Notes under the pieces: generated by a model
Told to the model about the DNA's origin: nothing
The model's database searches: none
Seen by the model: only the letters and a program-made list of their open reading frames with translations
Position numbers and translations under genes: made by a program
Source of the DNA: Lithospermum erythrorhizon
Lineage: Eukaryota > Streptophyta > Magnoliopsida > Boraginales > Boraginaceae
Direction: 5' to 3'
Assembly (NCBI GenBank): GCA_019722365.1
Contig: JADFUC010000110.1
Location: 97,718-161,717 of the forward strand
DNA: 64,000 nt
In this document: piece after piece, positions 1 through 12,845 of the stretch
Layout of the letters: every line of letters starts with the position of its first letter
Position numbering within the stretch: the first letter of the stretch is position 1

Positions 1-763
1 AAACTACATAGCTAATTATATCACACTTTATCGATAATTGCTTTAACATTGTCCATTGTGTTTTTTCTTCCATAGGTCCATGAAACTCTTGCAAGCATGT
101 ATTCCTTTGTTGTGTACGTCTTGGCGTTAGAGTTCTATACCATTGGTGAGAGGGCCCAAGCGGCAGGGGCGCAAATGGCGATATCGTTTTTTTTTATGAA
201 ACTCTTGCAAACATTTAGCATCCCTGAAATTTTTCCAGAATTTTGCAAGAGGTGACATATAAAAAGTAGAGGTGAACGGAGAATTAAGATCATGTGCATC
301 AGATTCCTAAAAGATAAAATATAAATTTGAAATTACCCAAAATGAAAAAAATTAACACAGCTTACATAAAATAAATTCGAGATGCAGAAAATTATTCATA
401 TTACCGTCTTACCACTAAATTTATAATCTCATTATTATTTTTTAATAGTGAAATTAATAATAGAGAATCTGCTAAATAATATATATGAAAAGCTACCTCC
501 AAAAATTAAAAATTGATGTTTGAGAGTGTATTTTAGAGAAATTTTTAGGGGAGCTATCTAGTTCGCAATACGTGATCGAGATTCGTTTTAATCCAAATAA
601 TTACGTTATTGCTGAGTGGTCTCGAAAATAACACATAAGTGTTTGAGTATGAATGCACATAAAGTATGAAGCCCAATATTCGTCGCAATGCTTTCCGGAA
701 TGTGCATTTCTTTCCAGAGGAATGTGCGACGCTTATCTGGAATTTAGCAATTTACTCTACAAC

Positions 764-776
764 ATTATAAATATAA
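764..776 (+). promoter_or_regulatory. TATA-like element upstream of the PPR gene
   Basis: The run attataaatataa lies about 140 bp before the PPR start codon, in an otherwise featureless AT-rich stretch (1-916) where I see no gene. Position and composition fit a core promoter, but AT-rich plant DNA contains many such matches, so this is only a candidate. Confidence 0.3.
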
Positions 777-916
777 ACTACAATTTAGTCTCACTATCTA
801 ATCAATAAATCAACAATTAACTTGAAGAGAGGAATATTTTTGCTATAACAATTTGAAAATTACTACTCCTTAAACAAGATATTCTTGGAATAAAAATTTC
901 CAACCAATCCATATCA

Positions 917-2728
917 ATGAGCTCCCAAGCATTATGGTCTCCTCTAGAGAAGAAATGCATCTTCCTCCTTCAATATCACAAACACACCAGAGCTACTCTT
1001 CTTCAACTTCAAGCTTTCATGCTTCGAAATTCTCTCGAAACCAACCTCAACCTCATCACCACCCTCATCACCACATTCTCCTCTTCTGTCCCCATAAATG
1101 GTATTCATCATTCTCGCTTAATATTCAATCAAATCTCCCAAAAATCCGATACTTTTTTGTGCAACACATTGCTCAAATCGTATATGAATGCCAAAGAATA
1201 TACAGAATGCATTGGATTATATAAATGGTTACTCACAAACACGGAGTTTAAGCCTGATAATTACACGTTTTCGACGTTGGTTAAATGTTGTGGCTCGAAT
1301 TTTCTTACATGGGAAGGTCTAGAGGTCCATGATCATGTGGTGAAATTTGGGTTTAGGTCGAATTTGTATGTATCAACTTCTTTAGTTGATATGTATGGTA
1401 AAGTTGGTAGAGTGGAGTTTGCTCGTAAGGTGTTCGATGAAATGACTGAGAGGAATGCTGTATCTTGGACTGCACTTATTGGAGGTTATTTGAGGTGTGG
1501 GGATTTGGGTATGGCTACCGAGCTTTTTGATATGGTTATTGAGAAGGATTCGGCCTCATATAATGTGATGATTGATGCTTATGTTAAGAGAGGGGAAATG
1601 GAGTTGGCGGGTAGTTTGTTTAGTAGTATGCCTGAGAAGAATGTGGTGTCGTGGACTAGTATGATTGATGGTTACTGTGGCGTTGGCAATTTGGTTGAAG
1701 CTAGGTTGTTGTTTGATGTTATGCCTCGGAGGAATTTGTTTTCTTGGAATGCGATGATTGGAGGTTATTCCCAGAATAACGAGCCCCATGAGGCATTAAG
1801 CTTGTTCGATGAATTGCAGAGAACGACGATGTTTGAACCAGATGATATAACTGTTCTCAGTGTTCTACCTGCTATTGCAGATTTGGGTGCTTTGGATTTG
1901 GGCAACTGGGTCCATCAGTATGTTAAGAAGAAGAAATTTGATAGGTCATCAAATGTCTGTACAGCAATCGTTGATATGTATGCAAAATGTGGAAAAATTG
2001 TGAAGGCAAGAGAAGTTTTCGAAGATATAGAGGTAAAAGAGACGTCAACTTGGAATGCTTTGATAAATGGTCTGGCAATTAATGGATTTGCTAAAGAGGC
2101 GTTGAATATCTTCTCTGAGATGAGGAGTAGAGGATTTAAACCAAATGAGATAACTATGTTAGGTGTCTTATCAGCTTGTAACCATGGAGGTCTGGTGGAA
2201 GAAGGGAAGAGTTGGTTTAAAGCAATGAAGGAATTAGGACTTACTCCCAAAATCCAGCATTATGGTTGTTTGGTCGATCTGTTAGGGCGAGCAGGTTGCT
2301 TGGAGGACGCGGAAAAGTTAATTGAAAGTATGCCTTACGAAGCTAATGGTATAATATTGAATTCTTTTCTTTTTGCATGTGGATATTGTAAGGATGTTAT
2401 TAGAGCCGAGAGTGTGATCAACAAGGCAATTGCTCTGGAGCCCTTGAATGACGGTAACTATATCATGTTGAGAAATTTGTATGCAACCGAAAGAAGGTGG
2501 GGAGATGTGGAAGAAATAAAAGGGCTCATGAGAAAGAAGGGCGCCAGGAAGGAGGTCGGCTGCAGTGTCATTGAGATCAATAGTCAAGTTTGGGAGTTTA
2601 TTTCAGGGGATAAGGGACATCCCCAGTGGGAGGAGATATATATTAAACTTGGTAACTTGTTACAGATTATGAAGGGGCAGAATATATATACAAGTGATCC
2701 ATTTGGATTTGTTGAAGCTCAAGCCTGA
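917..2728 (+). CDS. PLS-class pentatricopeptide repeat protein with E/E+ C-terminus
   Basis: Intronless ORF of 603 residues, the usual size and structure for plant PPR genes. From about residue 75 to 480 it is a run of degenerate 31-36 residue helical repeats with the typical phrases LVDMYGKVGRVEFARKVFDE, NAVSWTALIGGY, NVVSWTSMIDGY, NLFSWNAMIGGYSQ, AIVDMYAKCGK and YGCLVDLLGRAGCLEDAEKL. The last 120 residues have the E and E+ motifs (GNYIMLRNLYA, GCSVIEINSQVWEFISGDKG, HPQWEEIYIKL) and end without a DYW deaminase domain. Family knowledge: E/E+ PLS proteins bind organellar RNA in a sequence-specific way, mostly as site recognition factors for C-to-U editing, with a deaminase supplied in trans. 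The start at 917 is the first ATG of the frame. The N-terminus gives no clear transit peptide, so mitochondrion versus plastid is open. It most resembles the E-class protein I remember as At2g44880, but orthology is not established. Confidence 0.95.
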   Translation: MSSQALWSPLEKKCIFLLQYHKHTRATLLQLQAFMLRNSLETNLNLITTLITTFSSSVPINGIHHSRLIFNQISQKSDTFLCNTLLKSYMNAKEYTECIGLYKWLLTNTEFKPDNYTFSTLVKCCGSNFLTWEGLEVHDHVVKFGFRSNLYVSTSLVDMYGKVGRVEFARKVFDEMTERNAVSWTALIGGYLRCGDLGMATELFDMVIEKDSASYNVMIDAYVKRGEMELAGSLFSSMPEKNVVSWTSMIDGYCGVGNLVEARLLFDVMPRRNLFSWNAMIGGYSQNNEPHEALSLFDELQRTTMFEPDDITVLSVLPAIADLGALDLGNWVHQYVKKKKFDRSSNVCTAIVDMYAKCGKIVKAREVFEDIEVKETSTWNALINGLAINGFAKEALNIFSEMRSRGFKPNEITMLGVLSACNHGGLVEEGKSWFKAMKELGLTPKIQHYGCLVDLLGRAGCLEDAEKLIESMPYEANGIILNSFLFACGYCKDVIRAESVINKAIALEPLNDGNYIMLRNLYATERRWGDVEEIKGLMRKKGARKEVGCSVIEINSQVWEFISGDKGHPQWEEIYIKLGNLLQIMKGQNIYTSDPFGFVEAQA

Positions 2729-3861
2729 TATTATATCTATGTTATGATTTCCAATGATAATATTCACATTACTGTGCTGATGACTGATGACTTACGAAAG
2801 GGAGACTTACGCATCCATTTGAATCCAATCTGCTCTTTCGATTAAAGTAAGTGAACTTTGGCAAGATATAGTAGCCTGATCCATCGCAACAAATACCAAG
2901 GAAATTTTTGCGAGAATAGGAAAGCCTGCTGTATCAATCTCTGAGGGATTGGCAAAGGTGATCCCCAATATATGAAAGAGGTAATCATGCTGGAACAATG
3001 GCAGTTGACGCGTGGATGAGTTGAAGGAGATTCTGCCTCAGCATTGTTAAAAATGCTATGAGAAAAACCTTGTTCAGCGGAAGAAGATAAGCTTCTTTGG
3101 AAGTTATCACCTACTGGAAGATAATCTTTCTTCCGCTTAGGATAGCATAAGAAACACTCTGCCAACTTCACTTCTCTATGTTTATAGTTGGCATCTTTCA
3201 ATTCTAAATGAAATGCTCTTTCTTGTCTTGGAGGTTGTTTTCATGGTTGCATGCCAAGAACTGAGGTCAATAACAGAATGGGGTGCAGTTTGGCATCTGT
3301 TTGTCAAGCATATGACAATTGTGCGGCGACATTAGCTCATATCGTCCCCCATTGCAATGTTTCTCCCACTATTTGGAGCTTCTTTTGCTGTATTGATTAT
3401 TTGGAGTTTCTCAATAATATGTGAGACTGTCTAATGAAAGAATTATTCTAAAAGTGAATATCTTATGTTCTAGTTTTTGAATCATTTTGTTCCATGATTA
3501 ATTGCCCATATTAGAAATGTAACATAAGATGTTGAGATAAGATTATACTGTACCTTTTAATTTAGGGCTTAAATACATATTCCGCCTCAAATAATATTCA
3601 TAACATCAATTTACTTCTAAACAAAACTTTTTTAAAGAAAAACTGAATAATTCATTTGCCTGAACTCAAATAAATTTTGCTGGTAAATAGTACTCATCCT
3701 GAAAACAATAATAACCCAACAAATTTTGCAGATCCAGCAAAATATAATGCCAGGTCGAAAATTGAAAGAAATGAAGTAACTCTGAGATGCAAAATAAACA
3801 GTGAAGAATGCACTATGCAAATTGGAATGTAACTTTCACGCACTCTTCAGATAAAAGAAAA
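2729..3861. other. Intergenic region between convergent genes
   Basis: This stretch lies between the 3' ends of the PPR gene and the minus-strand four-exon gene and must hold both 3' untranslated regions. A 119-codon minus-strand open frame (2842-3201) has no motif I know. I see no further gene. Confidence 0.6.
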
Positions 3862-3969
3862 AAGCCTGAACGACATAGAAAGGCCGTGAAGCCTGAACGA
3901 CATAGGAAGGCCGTGAAGCCTGAACGACATAGGAAGGCCGTGAAGCCTGAATGACTTAGAAGCGTCGTG
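3862..3969 (-). repeat. 27-bp tandem repeat (four units) crossing a stop codon
   Basis: Three near-identical 27-bp units (3862-3888, 3889-3915, 3916-3942) are followed by a diverged fourth (3943-3969). That unit contains the last codons and the TAA (3956-3958) of the gene read on the minus strand. The unit is nine codons, so beyond the TAA the gene's frame stays open through all copies as repeats of SRPSYVVQA and closes at a TGA (3836-3838). Confidence 0.85.
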
Positions 3970-6900
3970 GTATATGTCCCCTCTGACTCCTCCTGCTACT
4001 AGAGGCATGGAGCTCAGAAATAGAGCGTATCTTTGCAACTGGCTCGGTGAGCATCTCTGGCTCCTTGCAAACTGAAGGTGCAGTAATTTCTAGGTATTCT
4101 CTAGCAGTTCGGCGCCTCTTAGCAGGTTGAACATTGAAATCCTCAAAATCATTCATCCCATTATAGAATCTATCATCATATATTAGCTTACCATCTTCAA
4201 ACTGTATCCAAACAAGATTCTAAGTAAGATGATGTATCAAATTACATAAATGTTGCTAGAAAGATAATTTCGATACTGTAGGACATTCAAATATCATTTG
4301 AAATTCGTTAACTGAGCCAAACTAGTTTATTATTTTACTCTTTGTGTTCTTATTAATCTAGCCTACAACAAAACAGGATAATTAATCCTAGGAAGAAACT
4401 TTTAATCATCACAAAAGACGTTTGAGTAAATATACATGATACATATGCCATCTATTTACATGGAATTTAGTACCAACATAAGAATGGGATTTCGGACATG
4501 TTCTGTACCACCAAGATAAGATTTTAAATACATCTGGAAGATGACTTACCTCCTCAGGACTCATAATTTCAGTTTTCAGCAGAGCCACATCACCCATATT
4601 AAACTCGAATAAATGCTGAGATGCATTATGAGAAGATCCTCCTGCCAAGTCCGAATTATTTGGAGGAGAAGCTGGATCTCTAGCTGAACTAGTCAAAGCA
4701 TTACATGGGACAAGCAAGCTCTTTGGATCAGCGTAAGAGAACTTTCCATTAATGTTACTCGTTACTTTGTCAAGCCTAATCTTCAGCTTGCTAACATGCC
4801 CCATTAAAGCAAAAATCTTGCTAACTACTTGCTCCAAATTCTCATCATTGCGAAATAACAAATTCTCATCTGGTTCTAACTCATCGCCGGAGTCATACCC
4901 TGCTGAAATAACCATGAACAAATTAGTAATTGTCTGCCAAGATTAAGAGAACAAACTACTAACAATAATTTCTAGTTAAATTAGGCTATCGAGCATACAA
5001 AGAATGTCACTAGGATGATTAGAAGTAAAAATAGTGGCTTGCAGACAATCTTAAGGGTTGAGCAATGGAGTTGCAATGATAATATGTGGGCCTTTGCAGG
5101 ATATCTACATCTATAGTGGTGCTAGAGTTAAATCAATACACAAGAAGCAAACAACAATAACATACCGAACGCTCTAGCAGCCTCGCCTGTGTTGGGTAGG
5201 ACCGATTGTATGTACTTTACTCCATGTTAATAAATAGACAGCCTATAATCGAATTCTGGGATGATGTGCAAAGACTATCTACTACTTCACAATAGATGAG
5301 AAACATAGGTAGTGTAATGAGCCATTTTATCTTACTCCATTACATCCCAAAGCCAGGGAATATATAAAATTTCGTCCCTTCCGGATTCACAATAGACATA
5401 TTCAGTTATGATTAAAAAAACTAACCAGCCCTCCCATCCAGAAAAACATTCCAAGTCCTAAAAATTGGATGAACTGAAAAATATATAAACAAGATCAGGT
5501 GAATAAAGTACATCAATCATTTTTAGTACCAACATAATAAAATGATTTTGAGAGGCATAAGAGTTTGCAATACATGAGGTTGCTATTATTTTTTATCATG
5601 AAAAAGATCTTCAAAATCCTGATAGTTATTTTATAATGGAAGAGATTGACAAAAGAACAATGAACAATAAGATGATTCAGCTGACGCTTTCATACCTATC
5701 TTTTCGCATTCCTTATATGAAAAAATTCCATCAGAAGGAATTTTCTTGTTATCATAGTAAGAAAACAAGTGAAGTTAGAACTGAAAGATCACAGCACATG
5801 AAGAGATGTGGATATAAGAGAGCTCATTTTACCATAGTAAGAAAACAAGTTATGCTCTGACATATAAGTTCCAATATCCTTTGTGTCCTCTATTCTTTTT
5901 CTTCTCTTTCTCTTATAAACTTTCTCCACTTGCTGCAGCTCATATTCATTGTACTTTGTGAGTTCTCTAGTATATTTACGTTCCATCCTATTAAGCTGCC
6001 GGATCTGGAGTTCAACCCATTTACAGCGCCACATTACAGGTTGTATAAATGTCCTCCAGTGATCAATAATCAATTTCCTGTATTATCAAACACCATATCA
6101 ATCAAAAATCGAAATTCTAATATGGACAAAAGTTTAATCGACTTAAACAAGTGAGAAAACTAGTTAATTCTATCTTAACATGGATACTCAACCTAAATCC
6201 AAACAACCGAACTAGTTCATGCTTTACTATCGGATATTGAACTCCTATTAATGTTTTTGTAATAAAGCCTCTAAAAGGATTCCAATGAGGTTCTCAAATG
6301 GTTCCAGTCCGTCCTTAGAACAAGTCCAATGCACTCGCTACTCGCCTCCCAATGAGACGGTGATAATACTATCTACACCACTAAAACCATCATGAATCAT
6401 GACAACTTATCAGTACCAAGTCTAACAGTCTGCTTACCACTGCAGAAGGTAGTACAACTGCTAAACCAAAGCACATCAGACCCAAAACTAGGTTACAACA
6501 CGCCCCAATGCCCCTGCATAAGCCTCCCGCCAAAGCTGGTAAAGGGCTATTGACTGATGGTACTTACCCCTCAAGAGTAACAAGTGGCGTCAAGTTCGAC
6601 CGACTCATTGTCATTGAAATAAAGATTTTATATTCTCGACTCTCTGAAATAAAATAAATCAAATGGCTTGAAAATATCTATACTCTTTATCAATCATGAA
6701 AGACAGTTGCTTTTTGCATGTCCCTTTACTTTACACCAAAATGGCTTAAATAAGATTACCTACACTTTATCAATCATGTAAGTTATAGAGAGGCTATGAG
6801 ATAGTGTTTCAGATGTCCCTTTATCAAAATGTTTGTTGATGTTATGGCTTGTGTGGAACTTAACATTTTTTGTTTAACAAGAGAATGGATATAGGTTAAC

Positions 6901-7316
6901 TCCAAGATGTCCTCTTTTACTTTACAACCAAAACAATCAGCATGGAAATTTAAGAAGCAGGGTCAGGCGCACCTCATCCGAAAAACCTCACCAACTCCAT
7001 CAAATGTAGCATCATCTCCAAAATATGGAACAAATTCATCATCGCTGAAGGCTGAAACACTCTCAGAACCCGATACATCATCCTCAAATGAACTTGAACT
7101 CTCAGTTGTTTCTTGAAATTTGTTTTCAACAAGGTCATTGCATCCCATATGTGAAGCTGCCCCGAAATCGACTTCACCACCACACCTTGGATGCTCTTCC
7201 CTTGATATTCTACCCAGAGATGCAGTTGGTTCAAATGTGTAGTTTCCATAATCCTTAATCTTCGGAGCCTCCGGAATAGTTTCTAGGTTGCTTCTGAATT
7301 TTTGTTTAGCACCCAT
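3956..7316 (-). CDS. Uncharacterised plant protein, four exons, probably nuclear
   Basis: Gene model built from ORFs and splice sites, minus strand: exon 1 7316-6973, exon 2 6077-5833, exon 3 4899-4550, exon 4 4201-3956. All introns are GT-AG and the phases join, giving 394 residues and a stop. Exon 1 (MGAKQKFRSNLETIPEAPKI) is rich in Ser, Glu and Asp. Exon 2 holds the most conserved-looking part, WRTFIQPVMWRCKWVELQI, followed by charged probable coiled coil and a basic run KVYKRKRRKRIED. Exon 3 has YDSGDELEPDENLLFRNDE and a predicted helix (VVSKIFALMGHVSKLKIRLD). Exon 4 has another basic cluster, QPAKRRRTAREYLEI. The acidic and basic low-complexity segments suggest a nuclear protein, which is inference. 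I recall similar unnamed plant proteins with the WRCxWxEL motif but cannot name a function. The start is the third ATG of the frame; ATGs at 7358 and 7325 are alternatives. Confidence 0.8.
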
Positions 7317-8691
7317 GATTATCATGCACAATTCACCGAATTCTTTAACGAACAGCAATAAACATTGCTAAAACTGACAACTGTATCATGAGTGCATTAG
7401 TTAGTACACAAAAAAAAAATCTTTGCTTTAAGCTCAACAGTCATAGGGGGGAAGGTTATAAATTGTACTAGCAACAACATAAACTTGTGCTTTATTGCAT
7501 CAAGCGGGCATATAGACAGAGAGACTATAGTTATTGACGCAGAGTAGAGCAGCACGGTACAACTGGTCTTGGGGCAATAGTGGAGGTACTATATTATTAA
7601 GGGTAATTCACTAACCTCAAAATTTCACGTAAGAGGGAGAAGAACATGAAAGTAGGAAGGATAACTCAACCATCATATATGAATGGAATAGCAAATATGC
7701 GGAAGGCAATGAAAAAGAAACAAAAGAAGAAAAATTACATCTCAATCAAAACAGCTAAAGGATACGATGACAGAATTTATTTTAACCGTAACAACATTAG
7801 TTCAGTCTTCAACAGTAATTTTACTTTTATTTTCAACTTGAAACAAGTGATGAACCTTGTTAGCAGTTTAAATTTTACTAATTTTTAGTAAGTCAATAAC
7901 AAGGTGCACTATGTACCAGCGAAAGTATCAATGGGACTGCATTGGGGCATAAACAGCTAAAAGAATATCTACACACCCTCACCACAACATTCACAACTAT
8001 GACAGAAATATACGATAAGATAAGATCATCGAGATATTGTACTACCAAAGGCTATATGAATTGAGGGTGAAGTCTTTACTCTAATAAATTAAGCAGAACT
8101 GTAAGCGATAGTAAATAAAAAATAGTCAAAGATCAGTCCCATATCAATGACGATCCACCTTATCATGCAAAAAGAAAAGATAGAAATTGCTGACAAGCAA
8201 ATGAACAAGAAAACATCGACTTAAATTCTCTACCAAGGAAAAGAAATCCACTCAAGAATTGTAACAATCATGAATGCCACATTGTCTAAACAAAGGCTTA
8301 ACAACTATTTTTTCACTAGACATAAATTTTGCCAGCAGCCATGTATATTTCCCAATTCTCGGAACAAGAAGAGTACGGTATAATAAAACAAATTAAACCT
8401 GCAATCAAATTACGCAAAATTCAGCAAACCTATCAGATATAACAATTGACGTGAAACCCTTCGACGAATAGTATCTAAATGCACAAAATTTCAACGAAAA
8501 CAAAGATTATGCTCGTATCAGATTTCTTGTCACTAACTCTCTACTTCTACTCATACCACTGTTCAACAAGGTGTGCCCTTTACACTCAAAAGGGTATTCC
8601 ATTAACCAAATTAAACTAGCATTCTGCATTATGTGAAACAAGAAATATACGGATATAATCGAAAAATTCACCCAGCGATTCAACTAAACCG
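7317..8691. other. AT-rich upstream region without a recognisable gene
   Basis: Upstream of the minus-strand gene at 3956-7316. It should contain its promoter and 5' untranslated region, possibly with an untranslated exon. I see no coding sequence or RNA gene. Confidence 0.5.
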
Positions 8692-8831
8692 CCAACATAT
8701 GACAAAGATACATTCATCAAATTGTTACGACGAATAATAATTTTTGATCAAAATTTAATCACCAACATATGACTAAGATATATGCATCAAATTGTTAGGA
8801 CGAATAATAATTTACGAACAAAATTTAATTT
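8692..8831. repeat. Tandem duplication of 70 bp
   Basis: Two adjacent 70-bp units both begin ccaacatatgac and share caaattgtta and cgaataataattt, with a handful of substitutions. It is a local duplication in intergenic DNA with no sign of function. Confidence 0.8.
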
Positions 8832-10129
8832 TAATATAAACTCCAAACAAATATAACTTATGTCATATTTCAAGAAAACACAAAAAATTTCAGAATTGAA
8901 AAATAGTCATCTTAATCATATAATCAGTATTACATTATAAAGTAACAACAATTATGATTTTTATGTGTAATTTATAGTTGGCCAAAAATTTAAATTTTAT
9001 AAACAATAATTTGAACACCCACTAGTAATGTGCTATAAATCGAATTGATTAAACAGCATGAACATAACAAAGCAAATATAGCACATGATGATAAATAAAT
9101 AAATAAATAATTGATAAGCTATTCAAAAAATAAATAAGTAGAATTATTACCAAGTCAAGAAATTTGAGTCACACTTTTCAACAATTTTTCTGCAAAATAA
9201 AAATTACGAAAACAATTATTATAACTGAAGTAAAAAAGGGCACAAAATTACGAAAATAAAATAACCAAAATTATCAAAAACCTCTAAATTTCAAATTCAA
9301 ACAAAACCAAGCAGAAAGAATTATTATTTTTGTAAATTAGCGATAAAGTGTAGGAATACATAAGAATTACAAATTACCTATATATTGAGTATTACAAAAT
9401 AAGGGATGGAGAAAATTATTTTAGGCTGATAAATTAATATTTATTTTATGAAGGATTTTATGGAGTAAAAAGAGGTGATTTTCGGGAGGAAGTTTAGGAA
9501 GTTTTGAAAAAGTAATAGTGAAATTGTTGCCTTGTTGGCAAAGAAACTTTGTTTAATGTAGTCAATCGACTCGTGTGGGGTCGCGTGCTGAACTGTTATA
9601 CCAAAACAGTAAGCTGTTGATGCGAAATAACTATTTCGCTCTATTCACAGAAGTCATAGTAGCTACGTGAATTATGCTCAAGAAAATAAGCCATTTAAGA
9701 ATAAAAAAATAATTATTTGGGCTGCCAGATATCGGATCCGTGACCCAAAAAAATATAAAATTATTTGACGTTTTGAGATTACTTTTTATTTTCTAACCCA
9801 AAAAATATGCAACATATCATTGATTGTTTTAAAAATATTTTCATAATATTATTTTATTATAATTTTTTATAATATATATAATAAAGTGAATTAATTATTA
9901 AAGTCATAAATAGCATGTTTTACACTCAAACGGCGAAAGATAACTTACTATTCTGTCTGTAACATTGGTCGCTTTTCCCAAAATCATGCGAATCCACCAT
10001 CAATTATTCTTAAACTATAATTTCAAAAATTATCAGAAATTAATATAATGAAACTTTTTTTAAAAGCGGATCTAACTATATAAATTTTATGTTTATTAGA
10101 ATAATGAATAATTAAGAATTCGGGATAAA
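8832..10129. other. AT-rich intergenic DNA
   Basis: Very AT-rich. A slightly more GC-rich patch near 9540-9600 could be a promoter or 5' untranslated region of the minus-strand gene, but nothing confirms it. Confidence 0.5.
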
Positions 10130-10670
10130 TAAAACTCTATCTCGACAAAACAACAATCACTTCTTTGATTAGAGGAAAGATATATCAAGTGTCGAACTAT
10201 GAGATATTGTGATCTCATTTAGGTAAATATCCGCCGAACAATTTGACAGACAACCGATTTAATCATTCAAAATATATAAAGCTTCATTATATATATTAAT
10301 TGTTAGACAACAATTAATATTTAGATTTATCGTATCGGCATTAGGGGTTACGACGCGCTTACAGTGGCCCACTCATAATCTATATATTAAATCAATACTT
10401 GCTAATATTGCTTTAATATATCGCTTCGTCGATCCGTCCTACGGTGCCACACACTCAATAGTGAATGAACTATACGATAATTGTATTATAAACTATAAAA
10501 GTCAAACGCCGAAAAGAACATTCTGGGAAAATCGAAATCTCGTGGATGTTTGCCCGCTTTTAAGTATCGCTTTTGATTTAGATGAGAATGGATGAGTTTT
10601 ATTCTCCATAAAACTCTCATCCAATTTAATATATGAAGTTGCTTGAACTCTCATAACTCTAAGTCGCACA
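10130..10670 (+). mobile_element. Possible degraded Copia LTR
   Basis: Resembles the LTR at 19445-20208 in order and wording, for example actcataatctatatattaa near 10372 against ttcataatctatatattaa near 19559. I found no clean ends, primer site or coding sequence next to it. It may be a solo or truncated LTR. Confidence 0.3.
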
Positions 10671-11803
10671 ATTATTTTTTAAAGTAAAAAATTCTCACCT
10701 CTCTTCTCCTCCCAAATAGCCGAACCAAAACCCCAAGGAAGACAAATATTTTTCTCTTCCATTTTGTTCCTGGTTTCCACTTTTATATTTTTCTTATTGA
10801 CATATTTTGAGACATTCGATAAATTTTGGTATCCACACTCAAAATTAAAAGAATATACAAGTCTGATGGCATATTTTTTGTACATAGCATAAATTTGACG
10901 ATATTGTTTTGTACTTTGGATAGTATAAAAAAAAATATGTAGACAATGTTTTACAGGATCGCACCCGATCTCATGTGAAATGGTCGATATAGTACTCTGC
11001 GATGTAGAGTATTGTAGATGATGTTTGTGTGAAAAATTATGTATTACAAAAGAGGAAAAAAATGAATTTTCTTATAATCAATATTAACGAATTCATGCAT
11101 TCACAATGGTGTAAGTTAAATACTCCATATTAAAATACATGTAACTTCTAGATGTAATTTGAAATGGTATTCAAATTTTAAGCACATATATTTATTTTGA
11201 ATTTAATTAATCTAATATCAATATTTCGGTTAAGTAAGTTTGTGATTGAAGCACATACCATTCATATAGTTGTTCATAAACGGAATTGTCCAAAAAAAAA
11301 TTTTGAATTTTATTCTCCTACAAATGGAATTCAAAATAAAACGGATGATGTTGTTATATACTTCCGTTTCGGATTTTTTTTGGAACGGTTCGATTTTTAT
11401 TGTGTGTTAAATTGCGCTTTTAAATCATACGCGGCTGGATTATCGACCTATGACATCCAAACTTATTTTACAATCAATTTTTCATTGAAATTTCTCAAAA
11501 AAATTGTCGTACCACTTTTTCTCATTAAGTTGCTAAAATCTTGTTTCCGTAAAATTTGATCCCGATCACCATTTCAATAAAGATTCTCTCTGATTAGCTT
11601 AAGTGTATATATCATATATCAATTATATTTTCTTTAAATTTTTAATAAAATCAAATTTTTTATGCTCTAATTTAGTTTTCCGCACTGCTCTCGCAAAAAT
11701 AGACTCCGTAACGACTTCCCAAATTCTCTCTGCTCCAAATTATGTGATCATTTAACAAAAAGTTATTTTATTAAGCGTTAGGGGTCTTTTCATATTATTT
11801 TAC

Positions 11804-11805
<2 letters not shown>
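10671..11805. other. AT-rich intergenic DNA
   Basis: No gene recognised. The 120-codon plus-strand frame at 11197-11559 is AT-biased and has no known motif. Confidence 0.5.

Positions 11806-11841
<36 letters not shown>
11806..11841. repeat. (AT)n microsatellite
   Basis: About 17 uninterrupted AT dinucleotides. Confidence 0.95.
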
Positions 11842-11845
<4 letters not shown>

Positions 11846-11948
11846 CTCCCAAAATAAAAGCACTTCTAAATCAACATCAATTGTTATGGTAAAAAATGGA
11901 AAAATGAGTTCAAAAGTATATTGAATTCTAAAACAATCAACTATTATT

Positions 11949-12037
11949 GAAAAACTATTTTTTGCTACACAATCATATACTATTATGAAAAAACTATTTT
12001 TTTGCTACACAATCAATTATTATGAAAAAACTATTAT
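11949..12037. repeat. Tandem repeat of about 38 bp
   Basis: Two full units and a partial third, each starting gaaaaa(a)ctatt and containing ttgctacacaatca. Confidence 0.8.
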
Positions 12038-12680
12038 AAGATTAGATGTGAAAACAAATATCCAAAATGTAGAAACATGGTGTTGCATTGATTTTCACTC
12101 GATGAGCATGTCAATATACAGATAGAGATCAAAGTCATAATGGCATAATCGTGAAGCTAGCTTTCTATATAAACCAAAGGCAAGAAACAATTGTAAAATC
12201 AAAATTCATGCCGTGTATAAAATAATTTGTTGTGTGAACCTGATCATCCCAAAGGTTTAGAAACTAATAGAAAAATACTGAACTATACAATAATATTCTT
12301 CATAAAAGAACAATACAATACCATAATGAAAATACACGAAATGATTACAATAAAATATAAACTGTATTTTGAGTCATCAAGCATAACGCTCTACAACGAT
12401 TCGACTCTCCCTTGGTGCTAAGGACAATGTAGACGACGTTTCCCAGATAAAACCACCGACGCCTTCACCAACACCATGAACCGATCGATGAACCGCTGTG
12501 ATGAAGCTCAGTATCACCGAACAAAAGCAAAGAAAAGTAGGATAGGGAGCTTCCTCGATTTTTTCTTTCTAGTGGAATGTGTTTTTTGACCCCGGACGGG
12601 AGTTTGTGCCCAACCGAACAAAACCGGCCGCATTGCGGGCACTAAACACCCTTAATGACCGAATTAAAACGTATCAGTAA

Positions 12681-12845
12681 TGTGCCATTATCGCAAAACA
12701 AAACAAATTCGAAGCTTTTAAGTCTGATTTCAATTTTAAAATGCAAACCAAGCTTATCTTAATGTACCACATTATTGCAAACAAAAACACCGAAGCTTTT
12801 AAGTCCGGGATTAATTTCAAAAATGCAAAACCAAGCTTGATCTTA
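12681..12845. repeat. Tandem duplication of about 82 bp
   Basis: Copies 12681-12761 and 12763-12845 share gaagcttttaagtc, atttcaa and ccaagctt, and differ by substitutions and small indels. Confidence 0.8.

Noticed and set aside
2842..3201. 119-codon minus-strand ORF between convergent genes
   Set aside because: No recognised motif, no splice context, and it overlaps the presumed 3' untranslated region.
11197..11559. 120-codon plus-strand ORF
   Set aside because: AT-driven Phe/Ile/Lys-rich sequence without a domain.
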